From assembly GCA_003484395.1 (NCBI GenBank), contig DNCV01000084.1, positions 253-9,581 on the forward strand: 9,329 nucleotides of DNA, given 5' to 3'. Numbering within the stretch: position 1 is the stretch's first letter; each line of letters begins with the position of its first letter. The notes under the pieces were generated by a model, which saw only the letters and a list, made by a program, of their open reading frames with translations, did no database searches and was not told where the DNA came from. The position numbers and the translations under genes are program-made. This DNA comes from Dehalococcoidia bacterium. Lineage in GTDB: Bacteria > Chloroflexota > Dehalococcoidia > GIF9 > UBA5629. Shown piece after piece: positions 1-6,097 of this stretch.

Positions 1-130
1 TGACCCCAAAGGTGCGGGCATACTGCGGGAGGATAGGGCTTACCAGCCCTATCCCCATCATCACAAACGTCACCTCGATACAGAGGATGGCAAGCGTTTT
101 GTTCTCTCGGAAACGGTCAAATCTCCTCAT
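1..130 (-). CDS. MFS transporter, N-terminal part (cut by window edge)
   Basis: The first 43 codons of a membrane transporter start at ATG 128-130 and run off the window. The N-terminus is short and basic (MRRFDRFRENK). A hydrophobic segment follows at about residues 12-32, then the sequence GLVSPILPQYARTFGV. This layout, a charged start, TM1 and then a G-x-x-x-P-x-L-P-x-Y pattern entering the first loop, is typical of drug/proton antiporter-type members of the Major Facilitator Superfamily. The substrate cannot be told from this piece. The start is 22 nt after the stop of a permease remnant; only a weak AGGA lies upstream, 12 nt from the ATG. It probably belongs to the same direction of transcription as the broken genes before it. 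The family is inferred from one TM segment, so moderately sure. Confidence 0.6.
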   Translation of the reverse strand, partial: MRRFDRFRENKTLAILCIEVTFVMMGIGLVSPILPQYARTFGV

Positions 131-152
131 TACTTGTTTGTATCCTGTCGTC

Positions 153-307
153 TTACCATAAAATCATAACCACTCCCAGAGTGATGACCATCACCATGAA
201 AAATGGTACGTAAACTTTCTCTAAGGTGAGAGTTTTTATTTTACCCAGAAACCTGGGACTCAAAAATGCTCCTGCCGCCGCCCCAGGGCTAGGAACAAGG
301 CCAGCAT
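153..307 (-). pseudogene. C-terminal remnant of a TauE/SafE-type permease, frameshifted
   Basis: About 50 codons ending at TAA 153-155 encode GAAAGAFLSPRFLGKIKTLTLE followed by a hydrophobic stretch, PFFMVMVITLGVVMILW. This resembles the last two segments of sulfite-exporter TauE/SafE family proteins: a small-residue helix, a short basic loop and a final TM. A neighbouring frame, starting before ATG 305-307, reads QINLMLALFLALG. That would join smoothly to the Ala/Gly helix if one base were shifted in the G-rich run near 280-286. Intact family members have about 250 residues, so most of the gene is missing. No good start codon serves the main frame. Its upstream end abuts, with a 1-nt overlap at 307, the stop of the MBL-fold gene. 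I read it as a decayed or recombined remnant. It could instead be a very small membrane protein, but the frame break argues against that. Confidence 0.5.
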
Positions 308-798
308 CAAATTAATCTGTCCCAGTACTGCCTTACCTTTTTGGAAGTGTCGTGGATTACTGGAGTGCCATGACCCGGCAAAAGGATATCGAACTCCAGC
401 CCGGCTATCCTTCTTGCTGATTCCTCTGCCTCACCGATGTTGATCGTCATAACTCTAGACATTGCTCTTGGGTTACCCTTCTTATCGCTCCTGAGCGCAT
501 CGCCGGCAAATAGGAAATTTCCCGGCCGGTAAAGGCAGATATGCCCCGCAGTATGTCCCGGCGTATGTGTTACCCTGAAGCCACCTATCTCATCACCTTC
601 CTTCAGAAGCAAATCTGGCTTGACCAGGCGGAATTTCATGATTTTGCTCATCAGCGTGAAGATGTGGGACAAAATCCCTTTCACCTCTTTGAGTTTCGTT
701 TCCCCCGAGAGGGCTGGGGCATCTCCGTCATGTATCGCGACTCTGGATCCTGTCATCTCCCTTAGCTCAGCAGCGCTCCCTCCAGAAACATCTTTCAT
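307..798 (-). pseudogene. MBL-fold metallo-hydrolase, N-terminally truncated
   Basis: A 163-residue frame of the metallo-beta-lactamase superfamily. Visible landmarks are HTPGHTAGH at residues 78-86 (H82 as the usual zinc ligand), FAGDAL with D100 as the bridging Asp, and LLPGHG with H143. Between them is GDEIGGF, the usual strand before the HTPGH motif. The first metal motif, HxHxDH, is absent. The frame begins MKDVSGGSAAELREMTG, where relatives have a ...HxDH-GG-AAELRE... stretch, so the start falls at or just inside that motif. An in-frame TAG lies 18 nt upstream, and none of the three upstream frames continues an MBL sequence. Intact relatives have roughly 200-300 residues. Without the HxHxDH half the two-metal centre cannot form as in the family, so catalysis is unlikely. 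I infer a 5'-deleted pseudogene next to another remnant. No convincing ribosome binding site precedes the ATG. Confidence 0.65.
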
Positions 799-853
799 GA
801 TTTCATCAGAATATTTCTACCATATTTTAGTTAAATTATCCTTACTATGAGAG

Positions 854-862
854 ATTGTATCA
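854..862 (-). promoter_or_regulatory. Possible extended -10 element upstream of the MBL remnant
   Basis: On the minus strand this reads TGATACAAT, an extended -10 (TGn plus a 5/6 match to TATAAT). The 11-mer TGATACAATCT occurs again upstream of the phoB-like gene at 9250-9260. No good -35 is seen at 17 nt. It could drive the remnant genes at 798 and below, since no terminator is evident after epmA. Weak evidence, motif only. Confidence 0.25.
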
Positions 863-920
863 CTCTTTGAGGCGGGTTACTATACAAAAACCGGATTCTG
901 ACTGTAGTACTTGCAGACGG

Positions 921-1853
921 TTATGCTTCGGGGAAAGCAACGACGTCATCGATGATGTTTGTGTCATTGAACAACATGATTAAACGGTCAATGCCCAGTG
1001 CGATGCCTCCACATGGCTGCAGATACATCAGAGAATCGAGAAATTTTTCCGGCATGATATGAGTGCGGCTGCGTTCTTTAGAAATCTGCTCTATTTCAGA
1101 TTGGAATCTTTTTCGTTGTTGGTCAGGATCGGTCAATTCACTGAATGCATTAGCCAGTTCCATCCCCCCGATGAATACTTCGGCGCGTTCCGCAACCTGG
1201 GGGTTTGAGGAATTGATTCTGGAAAGCGAAGCCATTGATGCAGGATAGTCCATCAGGATAATAGGCCTGTTCATGGGAAAAGCCGGCATAATTTTGGTGA
1301 CCAGATCAATATCGAAGTTCGATAGATCGCCGGCAGTGACAGGGTCCCAACCAGTATGCTTCATGAATGCGTCTTTGACCGTTACTCTCAGCCATGGAGG
1401 CGTAATATCAATCATATGACCCTGATAGGGTATGTGCATGCCGAGATGCAGTGTATCGGCGATGTGAACTACCAGTTGCTCGGTATCATCGATCATCTGC
1501 ATGTAATCGCCTCCCGTCCTGTACCATTCCAGCATGATAAATTCGGGGTTGTGCTGTTTGCCTTTTTCATCTTTGCGAAAGCAATGGCTTATCTGGAACA
1601 GTTTTTCGTATTCGGCGGAAAGCAAACGCTTCATGTAGAGCTCCGGTGAGGTGGAAAGAAAATAGCCTTCGCTCTCGAATGGTTCAATATGCAGTTCAGG
1701 AGCGATTGTCGGGGCACGAACAGGGGTTTCGACTTCGAGAAATCCACGGTCGCAAAAAAAGGATCGTACGATCCGATAGATGTTGGCTCTTTTCTCTAAT
1801 CCGGGTCGTATTCGGGCAAGGCGTTGGCGTTCGGTTTCGTCTGTGTTGGTCAC
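921..1853 (-). CDS. epmA: EF-P--(R)-beta-lysine ligase EpmA (GenX/PoxA/YjeA family)
   Basis: A 310-residue protein made only of a class II lysyl-tRNA-synthetase-like catalytic core, without the anticodon-binding domain of LysRS. Motif 1 region is at about 20-50 (FLEVETPVRAPTIAPELHIEPF). Motif 2 is at 87-112 (FQISHCFRKDEKGKQHNPEFIMLEWYR), and motif 3 at 282-294 (GGIALGIDRLIML). GMELANAFSEL at 230-240 matches the GxELANGFxEL signature of the family. The E. coli enzyme (325 aa) activates (R)-beta-lysine and attaches it to the conserved lysine of EF-P in the cytoplasm; the beta-lysine is made by EpmB, which is not in this window. The gene starts at GTG 1851-1853, overlapping the efp stop by 4 nt (GTGA). 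With no clear ribosome binding site, it is probably translationally coupled to efp. The adjacent substrate gene strongly supports the assignment. A free-standing LysRS-like ligase with another target is the less likely alternative. Confidence 0.93.
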   Translation of the reverse strand: MTNTDETERQRLARIRPGLEKRANIYRIVRSFFCDRGFLEVETPVRAPTIAPELHIEPFESEGYFLSTSPELYMKRLLSAEYEKLFQISHCFRKDEKGKQHNPEFIMLEWYRTGGDYMQMIDDTEQLVVHIADTLHLGMHIPYQGHMIDITPPWLRVTVKDAFMKHTGWDPVTAGDLSNFDIDLVTKIMPAFPMNRPIILMDYPASMASLSRINSSNPQVAERAEVFIGGMELANAFSELTDPDQQRKRFQSEIEQISKERSRTHIMPEKFLDSLMYLQPCGGIALGIDRLIMLFNDTNIIDDVVAFPEA

Positions 1854-2422
1854 TTCTTTGCAGTGATCCGCTCTACATAGGAGCCGCTGCGGGTATCGAT
1901 TTTTAAGATATCGCCTTCCTTGATAAAAGTAGGTACACCGATGCTCACACCTGTTTCCAGGACGACCATCTTGGCCTGGCTGGTGACGGTATCGGTTTTA
2001 TTTGAGACGGCGCTTTCTATTACCTTCAGTTCAACAAAGTTTGGCAATGTAATATCAAGTGTCTTTTCCCCCATAAGAAGCACGTTGACAATGGTTCCGT
2101 CCTTAAGAAATCCTTTTTTGTTGCCTATCAATGCTTCATCGAGAAAGGTTTGCTCGAATGTTTCCGTATTCATAAATATATAATGATCGTCCTGTTTATA
2201 CAGGTATTGCATTTCCTGACTGGTAACGCTGACCTCGTCGACTTTTTCTCCGGAATGAAAAGTTCGCTCGAAAGCGCTGCCATCCTGCAAATTGCGCAGC
2301 TTCAATCTGTAGATGGCACGGCCTTTGCCCGGTTTCATGAATTCCGCATCATCGACGTTATACGGAATGGCATTAATGAGAAGCTTGCTGTTCTTCCTTA
2401 TGTCTTCAATATCGGTAGCCAC
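1850..2422 (-). CDS. efp: Translation elongation factor P (lysine-type)
   Basis: A three-domain translation factor that binds between the P and E sites of the ribosome and relieves stalling at polyproline. From the GTG start it has 190 residues, the usual EF-P length. Domain I (1-65) carries the modification loop EFMKPGKGRA with K33, equivalent to E. coli K34, the residue beta-lysylated by EpmA. Domain II contains YLYKQDDHYIFMNTETFEQ, close to the family signature. The C-terminus has GVPTFIKEGDILKIDTRSGSYVERI, the hallmark domain III ending. I chose GTG 2420-2422 because a GGAGG (2428-2432) sits 5 nt before it and the protein then begins ATDIEDIRKNSK like relatives. In-frame ATG at 2432-2434 and TTG at 2444-2446 would add 4 or 8 residues but lack a ribosome binding site. 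It is co-transcribed with epmA, with a 4-nt overlap, from a near-consensus promoter upstream. Confidence 0.96.
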   Translation of the reverse strand: MATDIEDIRKNSKLLINAIPYNVDDAEFMKPGKGRAIYRLKLRNLQDGSAFERTFHSGEKVDEVSVTSQEMQYLYKQDDHYIFMNTETFEQTFLDEALIGNKKGFLKDGTIVNVLLMGEKTLDITLPNFVELKVIESAVSNKTDTVTSQAKMVVLETGVSIGVPTFIKEGDILKIDTRSGSYVERITAKK

Positions 2423-2427
2423 GAATT

Positions 2428-2432
2428 CCTCC
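2428..2432 (-). promoter_or_regulatory. efp ribosome binding site (decides GTG start)
   Basis: GGAGG on the minus strand lies 5 nt from GTG 2420-2422. The alternative ATG 2432-2434 overlaps this element and so cannot use it; neither it nor the TTG at 2446 has a purine-rich element of similar quality upstream. Confidence 0.75.
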
Positions 2433-2485
2433 ATTTGACCAGCCAACGTTATTGGGCTTCAAAAGTTTGCTTTTTAGCACCAGCG

Positions 2486-2514
2486 ATTATACCTGTTCAT
2501 GCAGTAGCGTTCAA
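2486..2514 (-). promoter_or_regulatory. Sigma-70-type promoter for efp-epmA
   Basis: On the minus strand the -35 is TTGAAC (2509-2514, 4/6 to TTGACA), the spacer is exactly 17 nt, and the -10 is a perfect TATAAT (2486-2491). Transcription would start near 2479, giving a leader of about 57 nt to the GTG at 2422. The -35 hexamer is also one arm of a palindrome (2509-2523). Confidence 0.8.
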
Positions 2515-2523
2515 TATTTGAAC
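2509..2523. promoter_or_regulatory. Palindrome overlapping the efp -35 element (operator candidate)
   Basis: Perfect 6-bp arms with a 3-bp centre: GTTCAA-TAT-TTGAAC. The left arm is the complement of the efp -35 hexamer, so a dimeric regulator bound here would cover the polymerase contact site. The arm spacing is compatible with a helix-turn-helix dimer. I do not recognise the regulator. Confidence 0.4.
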
Positions 2524-2740
2524 ACAACCAGATTGCTTTTCATACACAAATCAGAGGAATTCTTATGTACTGCCGATGTCTGCATCAGGGTGTTGAAAGC
2601 AAATTAGTCCGTACCCTCATATTTGAATGATACTTTCTAACATACCTTCCTTGATTGTTATGGGAACATGAGAATCAGGCAGAATCAATAGGCTGTGATA
2701 TTTCAGACGATATATCATGTCCAGGCGTTACATTGTTTTG

Positions 2741-3406
2741 TTAATATTTTGATGCTCCTATTTCCTCCATTTTTCCGGTGACGATAAAGACGACGCGTTC
2801 ACAGATGTTGGTGACGCGGTCTCCGCTTCTTTCAAGGTTATGTGCCACCCACAGCAGCCTGGTGGCTCGTGTGATGGTGCGGGGATCCTCCACCATGAAC
2901 GATATCAGTTCTCTGAATATTTGATTGTACAGATTGTCTACTTCATCATCTTCGGCGGGTATTTTTTTTGCAGTTTCTGCATCGCGGTTGATAAAGGAAT
3001 CAAGGCTGCGTTTCAGCATATCCTCTACTTTAATTGCCATACGCGGTATATCGATGAGCGGTTTTAACGGCGGTTCCTGTCCTATCATAATGGCTATTTT
3101 TGCGATGCCGGCAGCGTGGTCACCAATTCGTTCCAGATCGATGATAATGCTGAAAACTGAGACAATAGCGCGTAAATCGCAGGCCATGGGTTGCTGTGTT
3201 ACCATCAACTGAACGCACATCTCTTCGATCTCGAAACGTTTTTTATTAATGAGATCATCATCGTCGATGACTTTCTTTGCGAGTTCTACATCTCTTTGTT
3301 TCAGCGCCTCAACGGAACGCATAATTGCCTTGCCCACCATGCTGCCCATATTGAGCACCTCATCATGGAGACTCTGAAGCTGCTGCTGAAATTTTTCTCT
3401 CGTCAT
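2741..3406 (-). CDS. phoU: Phosphate transport system regulatory protein PhoU
   Basis: A 221-residue cytoplasmic all-helical protein with two homologous three-helix repeats. Each has the PhoU metal-binding signature: DLERIGDHA at 90-98 (E92, D96) and HNLERSGDRV at 189-198 (E192, D196). The repeats begin at about 1-110 and 120-221, and the N-terminus FQQQLQSLHDEVLNMGSMV is typical. In characterised bacteria PhoU links Pst transporter activity to the PhoR kinase, keeping the Pho regulon off when phosphate is plentiful, and limits phosphate uptake. The start is ATG 3404-3406: AAAGGAG at 3415-3421 lies 8 nt upstream and the sequence from there matches family length. The frame stays open to 3589, but those extra 61 codons lie over the 3' end of pstB and carry no PhoU sequence. 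It is the last gene of the pst operon, 13 nt after pstB. Confidence 0.96.
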   Translation of the reverse strand: MTREKFQQQLQSLHDEVLNMGSMVGKAIMRSVEALKQRDVELAKKVIDDDDLINKKRFEIEEMCVQLMVTQQPMACDLRAIVSVFSIIIDLERIGDHAAGIAKIAIMIGQEPPLKPLIDIPRMAIKVEDMLKRSLDSFINRDAETAKKIPAEDDEVDNLYNQIFRELISFMVEDPRTITRATRLLWVAHNLERSGDRVTNICERVVFIVTGKMEEIGASKY

Positions 3407-3414
3407 GTTGATCA

Positions 3415-3421
3415 CTCCTTT
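3415..3421 (-). promoter_or_regulatory. phoU ribosome binding site (decides start)
   Basis: AAAGGAG lies 8 nt before ATG 3404-3406 and overlaps the TAA stop of pstB (3420-3422). It rules out the 61-codon longer version of phoU that would begin inside pstB, and it suggests coupling of pstB termination to phoU initiation. Confidence 0.75.
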
Positions 3422-4217
3422 AGCCAAATCGGCCGGTAATATAACCTTCCGTTCGTTTATCCTTTGGACGGCTGAACATTTGCGGCGTTGGGCCGTATTC
3501 AACAAGTACGCCGGCTCTGTCCGGTTCCATCCAGAAAAATGCCGAGACATCCGATACCCGTGCCGCCTGTTGCATATTATGCGTGACAATAATAATGGTG
3601 TAGTCCTTCACAAGTTCACGCATCAGGTCTTCGATTTTCAGTGTGGCGATCGGATCAAGCGCGCTGCACGGTTCGTCCATGAGGATGACTTCAGGCTCAA
3701 CTGCCAGCGCCCTGGCAATGCATAAGCGTTGCTGTTGTCCTCCTGAAAGCGATAAGCCCGATTGATGAAGTTTATCTTTCACCTCATCCCAGAGCGCTGC
3801 CTGTTTTAAACTATTCTCCACGATATCGGGCAGTTCATTTTTCTGAACGCCCTGTCTTTGTGGTCCATAAGCGACATTATCGAAAATAGACATCGGAAAC
3901 GGGTTCGGCTTTTGAAAAACCATACCAACCCTGCGTCTCAGATCAACGACGTCTACAGAACCGGCATAGATAGCCATATCATCAAGTTTGATATCGCCTT
4001 CCACCCGCGCATTTATGATAAGATCATTCATCCTGTTGAATAGCCGCAGGAAAGTGGATTTGCCGCAACCGGATGGGCCGATGATCGCGGTAATGGTGCG
4101 ATCCGGAATATCAAGAGTAATATCTCTTAGTGCCTGCATCGTGCCATAAAATACATTTACACTGCGTGCGCACATTTTAATTTTGTTGTTTGCTGTCGCT
4201 GTGCTATTGACGTTCAC
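3420..4217 (-). CDS. pstB: Phosphate ABC transporter ATP-binding protein PstB
   Basis: The 265-residue ATPase of the PstSCAB high-affinity phosphate importer; two copies dock on the cytoplasmic face of PstC/PstA. All ABC landmarks are present: Walker A GPSGCGKST at 47-55, Q-loop Q102 in MVFQKPNPFPMSI, signature LSGGQQQR at 157-164, Walker B ILMDEP at 178-183 with catalytic E182, D-loop SALDP, and H-loop H213 in VTHNM. The QKPNPFPMSIFDNVAYG stretch is characteristic of PstB rather than other ABC ATPases. The start is GTG 4215-4217, which shares one base with the pstA TAG stop. A GGAGG at 4226-4230 inside pstA sits 8 nt upstream. The overlapping ATG one frame over meets a stop after six codons. 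The length is normal and nothing looks damaged. Confidence 0.97.
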   Translation of the reverse strand: MNVNSTATANNKIKMCARSVNVFYGTMQALRDITLDIPDRTITAIIGPSGCGKSTFLRLFNRMNDLIINARVEGDIKLDDMAIYAGSVDVVDLRRRVGMVFQKPNPFPMSIFDNVAYGPQRQGVQKNELPDIVENSLKQAALWDEVKDKLHQSGLSLSGGQQQRLCIARALAVEPEVILMDEPCSALDPIATLKIEDLMRELVKDYTIIIVTHNMQQAARVSDVSAFFWMEPDRAGVLVEYGPTPQMFSRPKDKRTEGYITGRFG

Positions 4218-5089
4218 TATTCATGCCTCCGCTGACGGGCTTTCATTCTAATAATGATAGCTCCGATGTCAAAGATGAGTACTACCGCGATCAATACCAG
4301 AGCAACTCCCCAGATTGTCGTTTTTGATATCCCGGGGACGTTGGCAGCTACAGTGTACAGATGGTAGGCGAGCGCCATAAACTGGTCAAATGGAGATTGT
4401 GGCAGTGCGGGGAGATAAAACGCTGCGCCAACTGTTAAAATCGGCGCGGTTTCTCCTGCAGCGCGGCTGATTGCCAGCACTGCACCTGTTATGATTCCCG
4501 GCATCGACTGCGGCAACACAATATGCCGAATCGTCTGCCATTTTGTTGAACCAAGCGCAAGGCTTGCCTCTCCATATTCTCGCGGCACGGCAACAATTGC
4601 CTCGCGCGATGAGGCTATCATCATTGCCAGCGCCTGGCATGACAGGGTGAGAATGGCGGCCAGTACTGACATGCCGATATTCATGGTCAAAACGAAGAAT
4701 CCCAAACCGAACAGACCATAGACAATGCTCGGAACTCCAGCCAGATTGACTATGGTCAGGTTGATGATTTTAACCAGGCGGTTTTGGCGGGCATACTCGG
4801 TGAGATAAAGCGCTGCGAACATGCCGATAGGGAGCGCACAGAGAAGTGTGCCCAGCATTAAGTAAAATGTTCCGATTATTGCCGGGAAAATGCCGCCGGC
4901 TTTTCCTGCCATCGACGGCATTTGAGTGAGGAAATCCCAGGTTATTGCTCCGATGCCGTTGATGAGGATGTAAACAAGGATAAATATAACCGGAGAAACG
5001 ATGATAAGCGTGAACAGGCCGAGGATGAAGAAGGCAATCGGCTCTGTTCTGTTGTGTCGTTTGCTTTGTGCGCTCATTACTGTGATCAT
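4217..5089 (-). CDS. pstA: Phosphate ABC transporter permease PstA
   Basis: A 290-residue inner-membrane permease that pairs with PstC to form the phosphate channel. About six TM helices are visible: roughly 18-44, 68-95, 108-134, 140-160, 196-222 and 258-281. The cytoplasmic EAA loop that contacts PstB is EASLALGSTKWQTIRHIVLP at 174-193. SRAAGETAPIL at 208-218 is a strong PstA/PstC signature, as is NLAGVPSIVYGLFGL at 115-129. The start is ATG 5087-5089, overlapping the pstC TGA by 4 nt (ATGA); a second in-frame ATG four codons on is possible, and neither has a strong ribosome binding site, so coupling to pstC is likely. PstA is distinguished from PstC by its position next to pstB and by its fit to the shorter subunit. 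Confidence 0.96.
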   Translation of the reverse strand: MITVMSAQSKRHNRTEPIAFFILGLFTLIIVSPVIFILVYILINGIGAITWDFLTQMPSMAGKAGGIFPAIIGTFYLMLGTLLCALPIGMFAALYLTEYARQNRLVKIINLTIVNLAGVPSIVYGLFGLGFFVLTMNIGMSVLAAILTLSCQALAMMIASSREAIVAVPREYGEASLALGSTKWQTIRHIVLPQSMPGIITGAVLAISRAAGETAPILTVGAAFYLPALPQSPFDQFMALAYHLYTVAANVPGISKTTIWGVALVLIAVVLIFDIGAIIIRMKARQRRHE

Positions 5090-6006
5090 CGCGCAAATTT
5101 CCGTCTCTGGCGTTCCAGTACCTGATCAGCGGCAAAATTGACAAAGAACGTCAGGATGAATAGTGCTAACCCAATAGCGAAGAGTGCATGATACTGAGCG
5201 CCGCCTCTTACTGCATTATTGATCTCAGCAGCAATGACTGCAGTCATCGGACGCATTGGTTCGAGTGGTGAGAAATTTAACGCTATGGCTCCGCCGGCGA
5301 CCATCAGCACCGTCATGGTTTCACCGATAGCCCTCCCGATGCCAAGCATGATAGCTGCTGTGATACCTGATAACGCTGCTGGTACACAGACATGAATTAT
5401 TGTTTGCCACTTCGTCGCTCCGAGGGCATATGAAGCTTCCCTGAATTCTTTCGGCACCGTGGATAGTGCATCCTCTGATATGCTCACAACGATTGGAACG
5501 CTCATAAATGCAAGCATGATACCGGCTGTGAGCCCACAAAGCCCGGTATTCAGATTAAATGCTTCCCGTACTACCGTGGTTACCAGCGCCAGGCCGATGA
5601 CGCCCATAACGATGGAGGGAATACCGGCGAGCAACTCGATGAGCGGTTTAACAGTCTCTCTGATTTTTGGTTTCGCAATCTCTGCCAGGTAGATGGCGCT
5701 GCCGACCCCTAGTGGTATTGCGAGTATTGTGGCAATGACGGTGACGACGATTGTCGAAATGAAAAATGTAAAGATACCGAACGTTGGAGGATTGGAGACG
5801 GGATACCATTTTGTGCCGGTGAAGAAATCCCATACCGAAGTCTGTGAAAACGCCGGTATGCCCTCGATCAGCAGCATGACGAGGATGCCGATAAGGACGG
5901 CGACGACGAGAATACCGTTGCACAGAATGAAGAGTTCAATGACTTTTTCTCTCACCCTGAGACCGGCTCGATAATGTGCTTTGGAAATAATTGTATGGTC
6001 TTGCAT
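5086..6006 (-). CDS. pstC: Phosphate ABC transporter permease PstC
   Basis: A 306-residue inner-membrane permease, partner of PstA. It has a basic cytoplasmic N-terminus (HYRAGLRVREK), TM1 at about 24-48, an extracytoplasmic loop containing WDFFTGTKWYPVSNPPTFGIF (59-79, typical of PstC), and a five-helix BPD_transp_1 core from about 80 to 295. The EAA loop is EASYALGATKWQTIIHVCVP at 190-209. AGIPSIVMGVIGL (127-139) and IGRAIGETMTVLMVAG (223-238) are family signatures. The start is ATG 6004-6006 with only a weak ribosome binding site. It lies 91 nt after pstS, behind a strong stem-loop that may lower its expression relative to pstS. It ends in a 4-nt overlap with pstA. Confidence 0.96.
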   Translation of the reverse strand: MQDHTIISKAHYRAGLRVREKVIELFILCNGILVVAVLIGILVMLLIEGIPAFSQTSVWDFFTGTKWYPVSNPPTFGIFTFFISTIVVTVIATILAIPLGVGSAIYLAEIAKPKIRETVKPLIELLAGIPSIVMGVIGLALVTTVVREAFNLNTGLCGLTAGIMLAFMSVPIVVSISEDALSTVPKEFREASYALGATKWQTIIHVCVPAALSGITAAIMLGIGRAIGETMTVLMVAGGAIALNFSPLEPMRPMTAVIAAEINNAVRGGAQYHALFAIGLALFILTFFVNFAADQVLERQRRKFAR

Positions 6007-6027
6007 CGTGTTATCGTACTTTCACAT

Positions 6028-6033
6028 ATTATA
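6028..6033 (-). promoter_or_regulatory. Perfect -10 hexamer upstream of pstC
   Basis: TATAAT on the minus strand, 21 nt before the pstC ATG. The only -35-like hexamer is GAGACA at 6049-6054 (4/6) with a short 15-nt spacer, and it lies inside the stem-loop arm. A weak internal promoter for pstCAB-phoU is possible but not well supported. Confidence 0.25.
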
Positions 6034-6041
6034 GCGGAAAT

Positions 6042-6083
6042 CATCGCCTGTCTCTTTTGCCTTTTGAGACGGAGCAGGCGATG
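6042..6083 (-). promoter_or_regulatory. Intercistronic stem-loop between pstS and pstC
   Basis: A 9-bp perfect outer stem (6042-6050 with 6075-6083, CATCGCCTG/CAGGCGATG) is continued by a GTCTC/GAGAC inner stem with a small bulge and an A/G-rich loop of about 11 nt. In the mRNA it starts about 15 nt after the pstS stop and is not followed by a U-run, so it is not a classic terminator. Stem-loops at this place in binding-protein operons commonly protect the upstream mRNA from 3' exonucleases and give more binding protein than permease. That role is inferred here. Confidence 0.7.
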
Positions 6084-6097
6084 CCCGGCTGTTTTTA

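Larger units (their letters stand above)
2447..2740. other. Non-coding stretch between phoU and efp
   Basis: With the efp leader, this makes a 318-bp gap (2423-2740) between two genes on the same strand. It holds the efp promoter and the palindrome in its efp-proximal quarter. In the rest (about 2530-2740) I see no tRNA, no convincing coding frame, and no rho-independent terminator with a strong stem and T-run after phoU. Only tiny frames of 8-21 codons occur. A short imperfect direct repeat (GAATCAGGCAGAATCA) lies near 2672-2688. How phoU transcription ends is therefore not visible. Confidence 0.5.

Noticed and set aside
541..850. Plus-strand frames overlapping the MBL remnant
   Set aside because: These are shadows of the minus-strand frame, whose MBL motifs are clear; they show no family features.
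799..920. Terminator after epmA
   Set aside because: Only a 4-bp AGAG/CTCT pairing is present, with no T-run; too weak to call.
2565..2630. Plus-strand 21-codon frame (MYCRCLHQGVESK...) with AGAGGA 6 nt upstream of ATG
   Set aside because: It has a fair ribosome binding site, but the frame is very short, the composition is unremarkable and no good plus-strand -10 is found. Without conservation data it is indistinguishable from chance.
2590..2665. Chain of tiny minus-strand frames (8 and 11 codons) with AAGGAAGG nearby, considered as a leader-peptide system
   Set aside because: The ribosome binding site is too close to the first ATG, and there is no run of regulatory codons and no terminator/antiterminator structure.
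3407..3589. 61-codon N-terminal extension of the phoU frame
   Set aside because: It lies over the pstB coding end, has no PhoU similarity, and a strong ribosome binding site marks the internal ATG at 3406.
4386..5144. Additional minus-strand frames inside pstA and at the pstA/pstC junction
   Set aside because: They are out-of-frame with intact permease genes and composed of His/Arg/Asn-rich nonsense typical of shadow frames.
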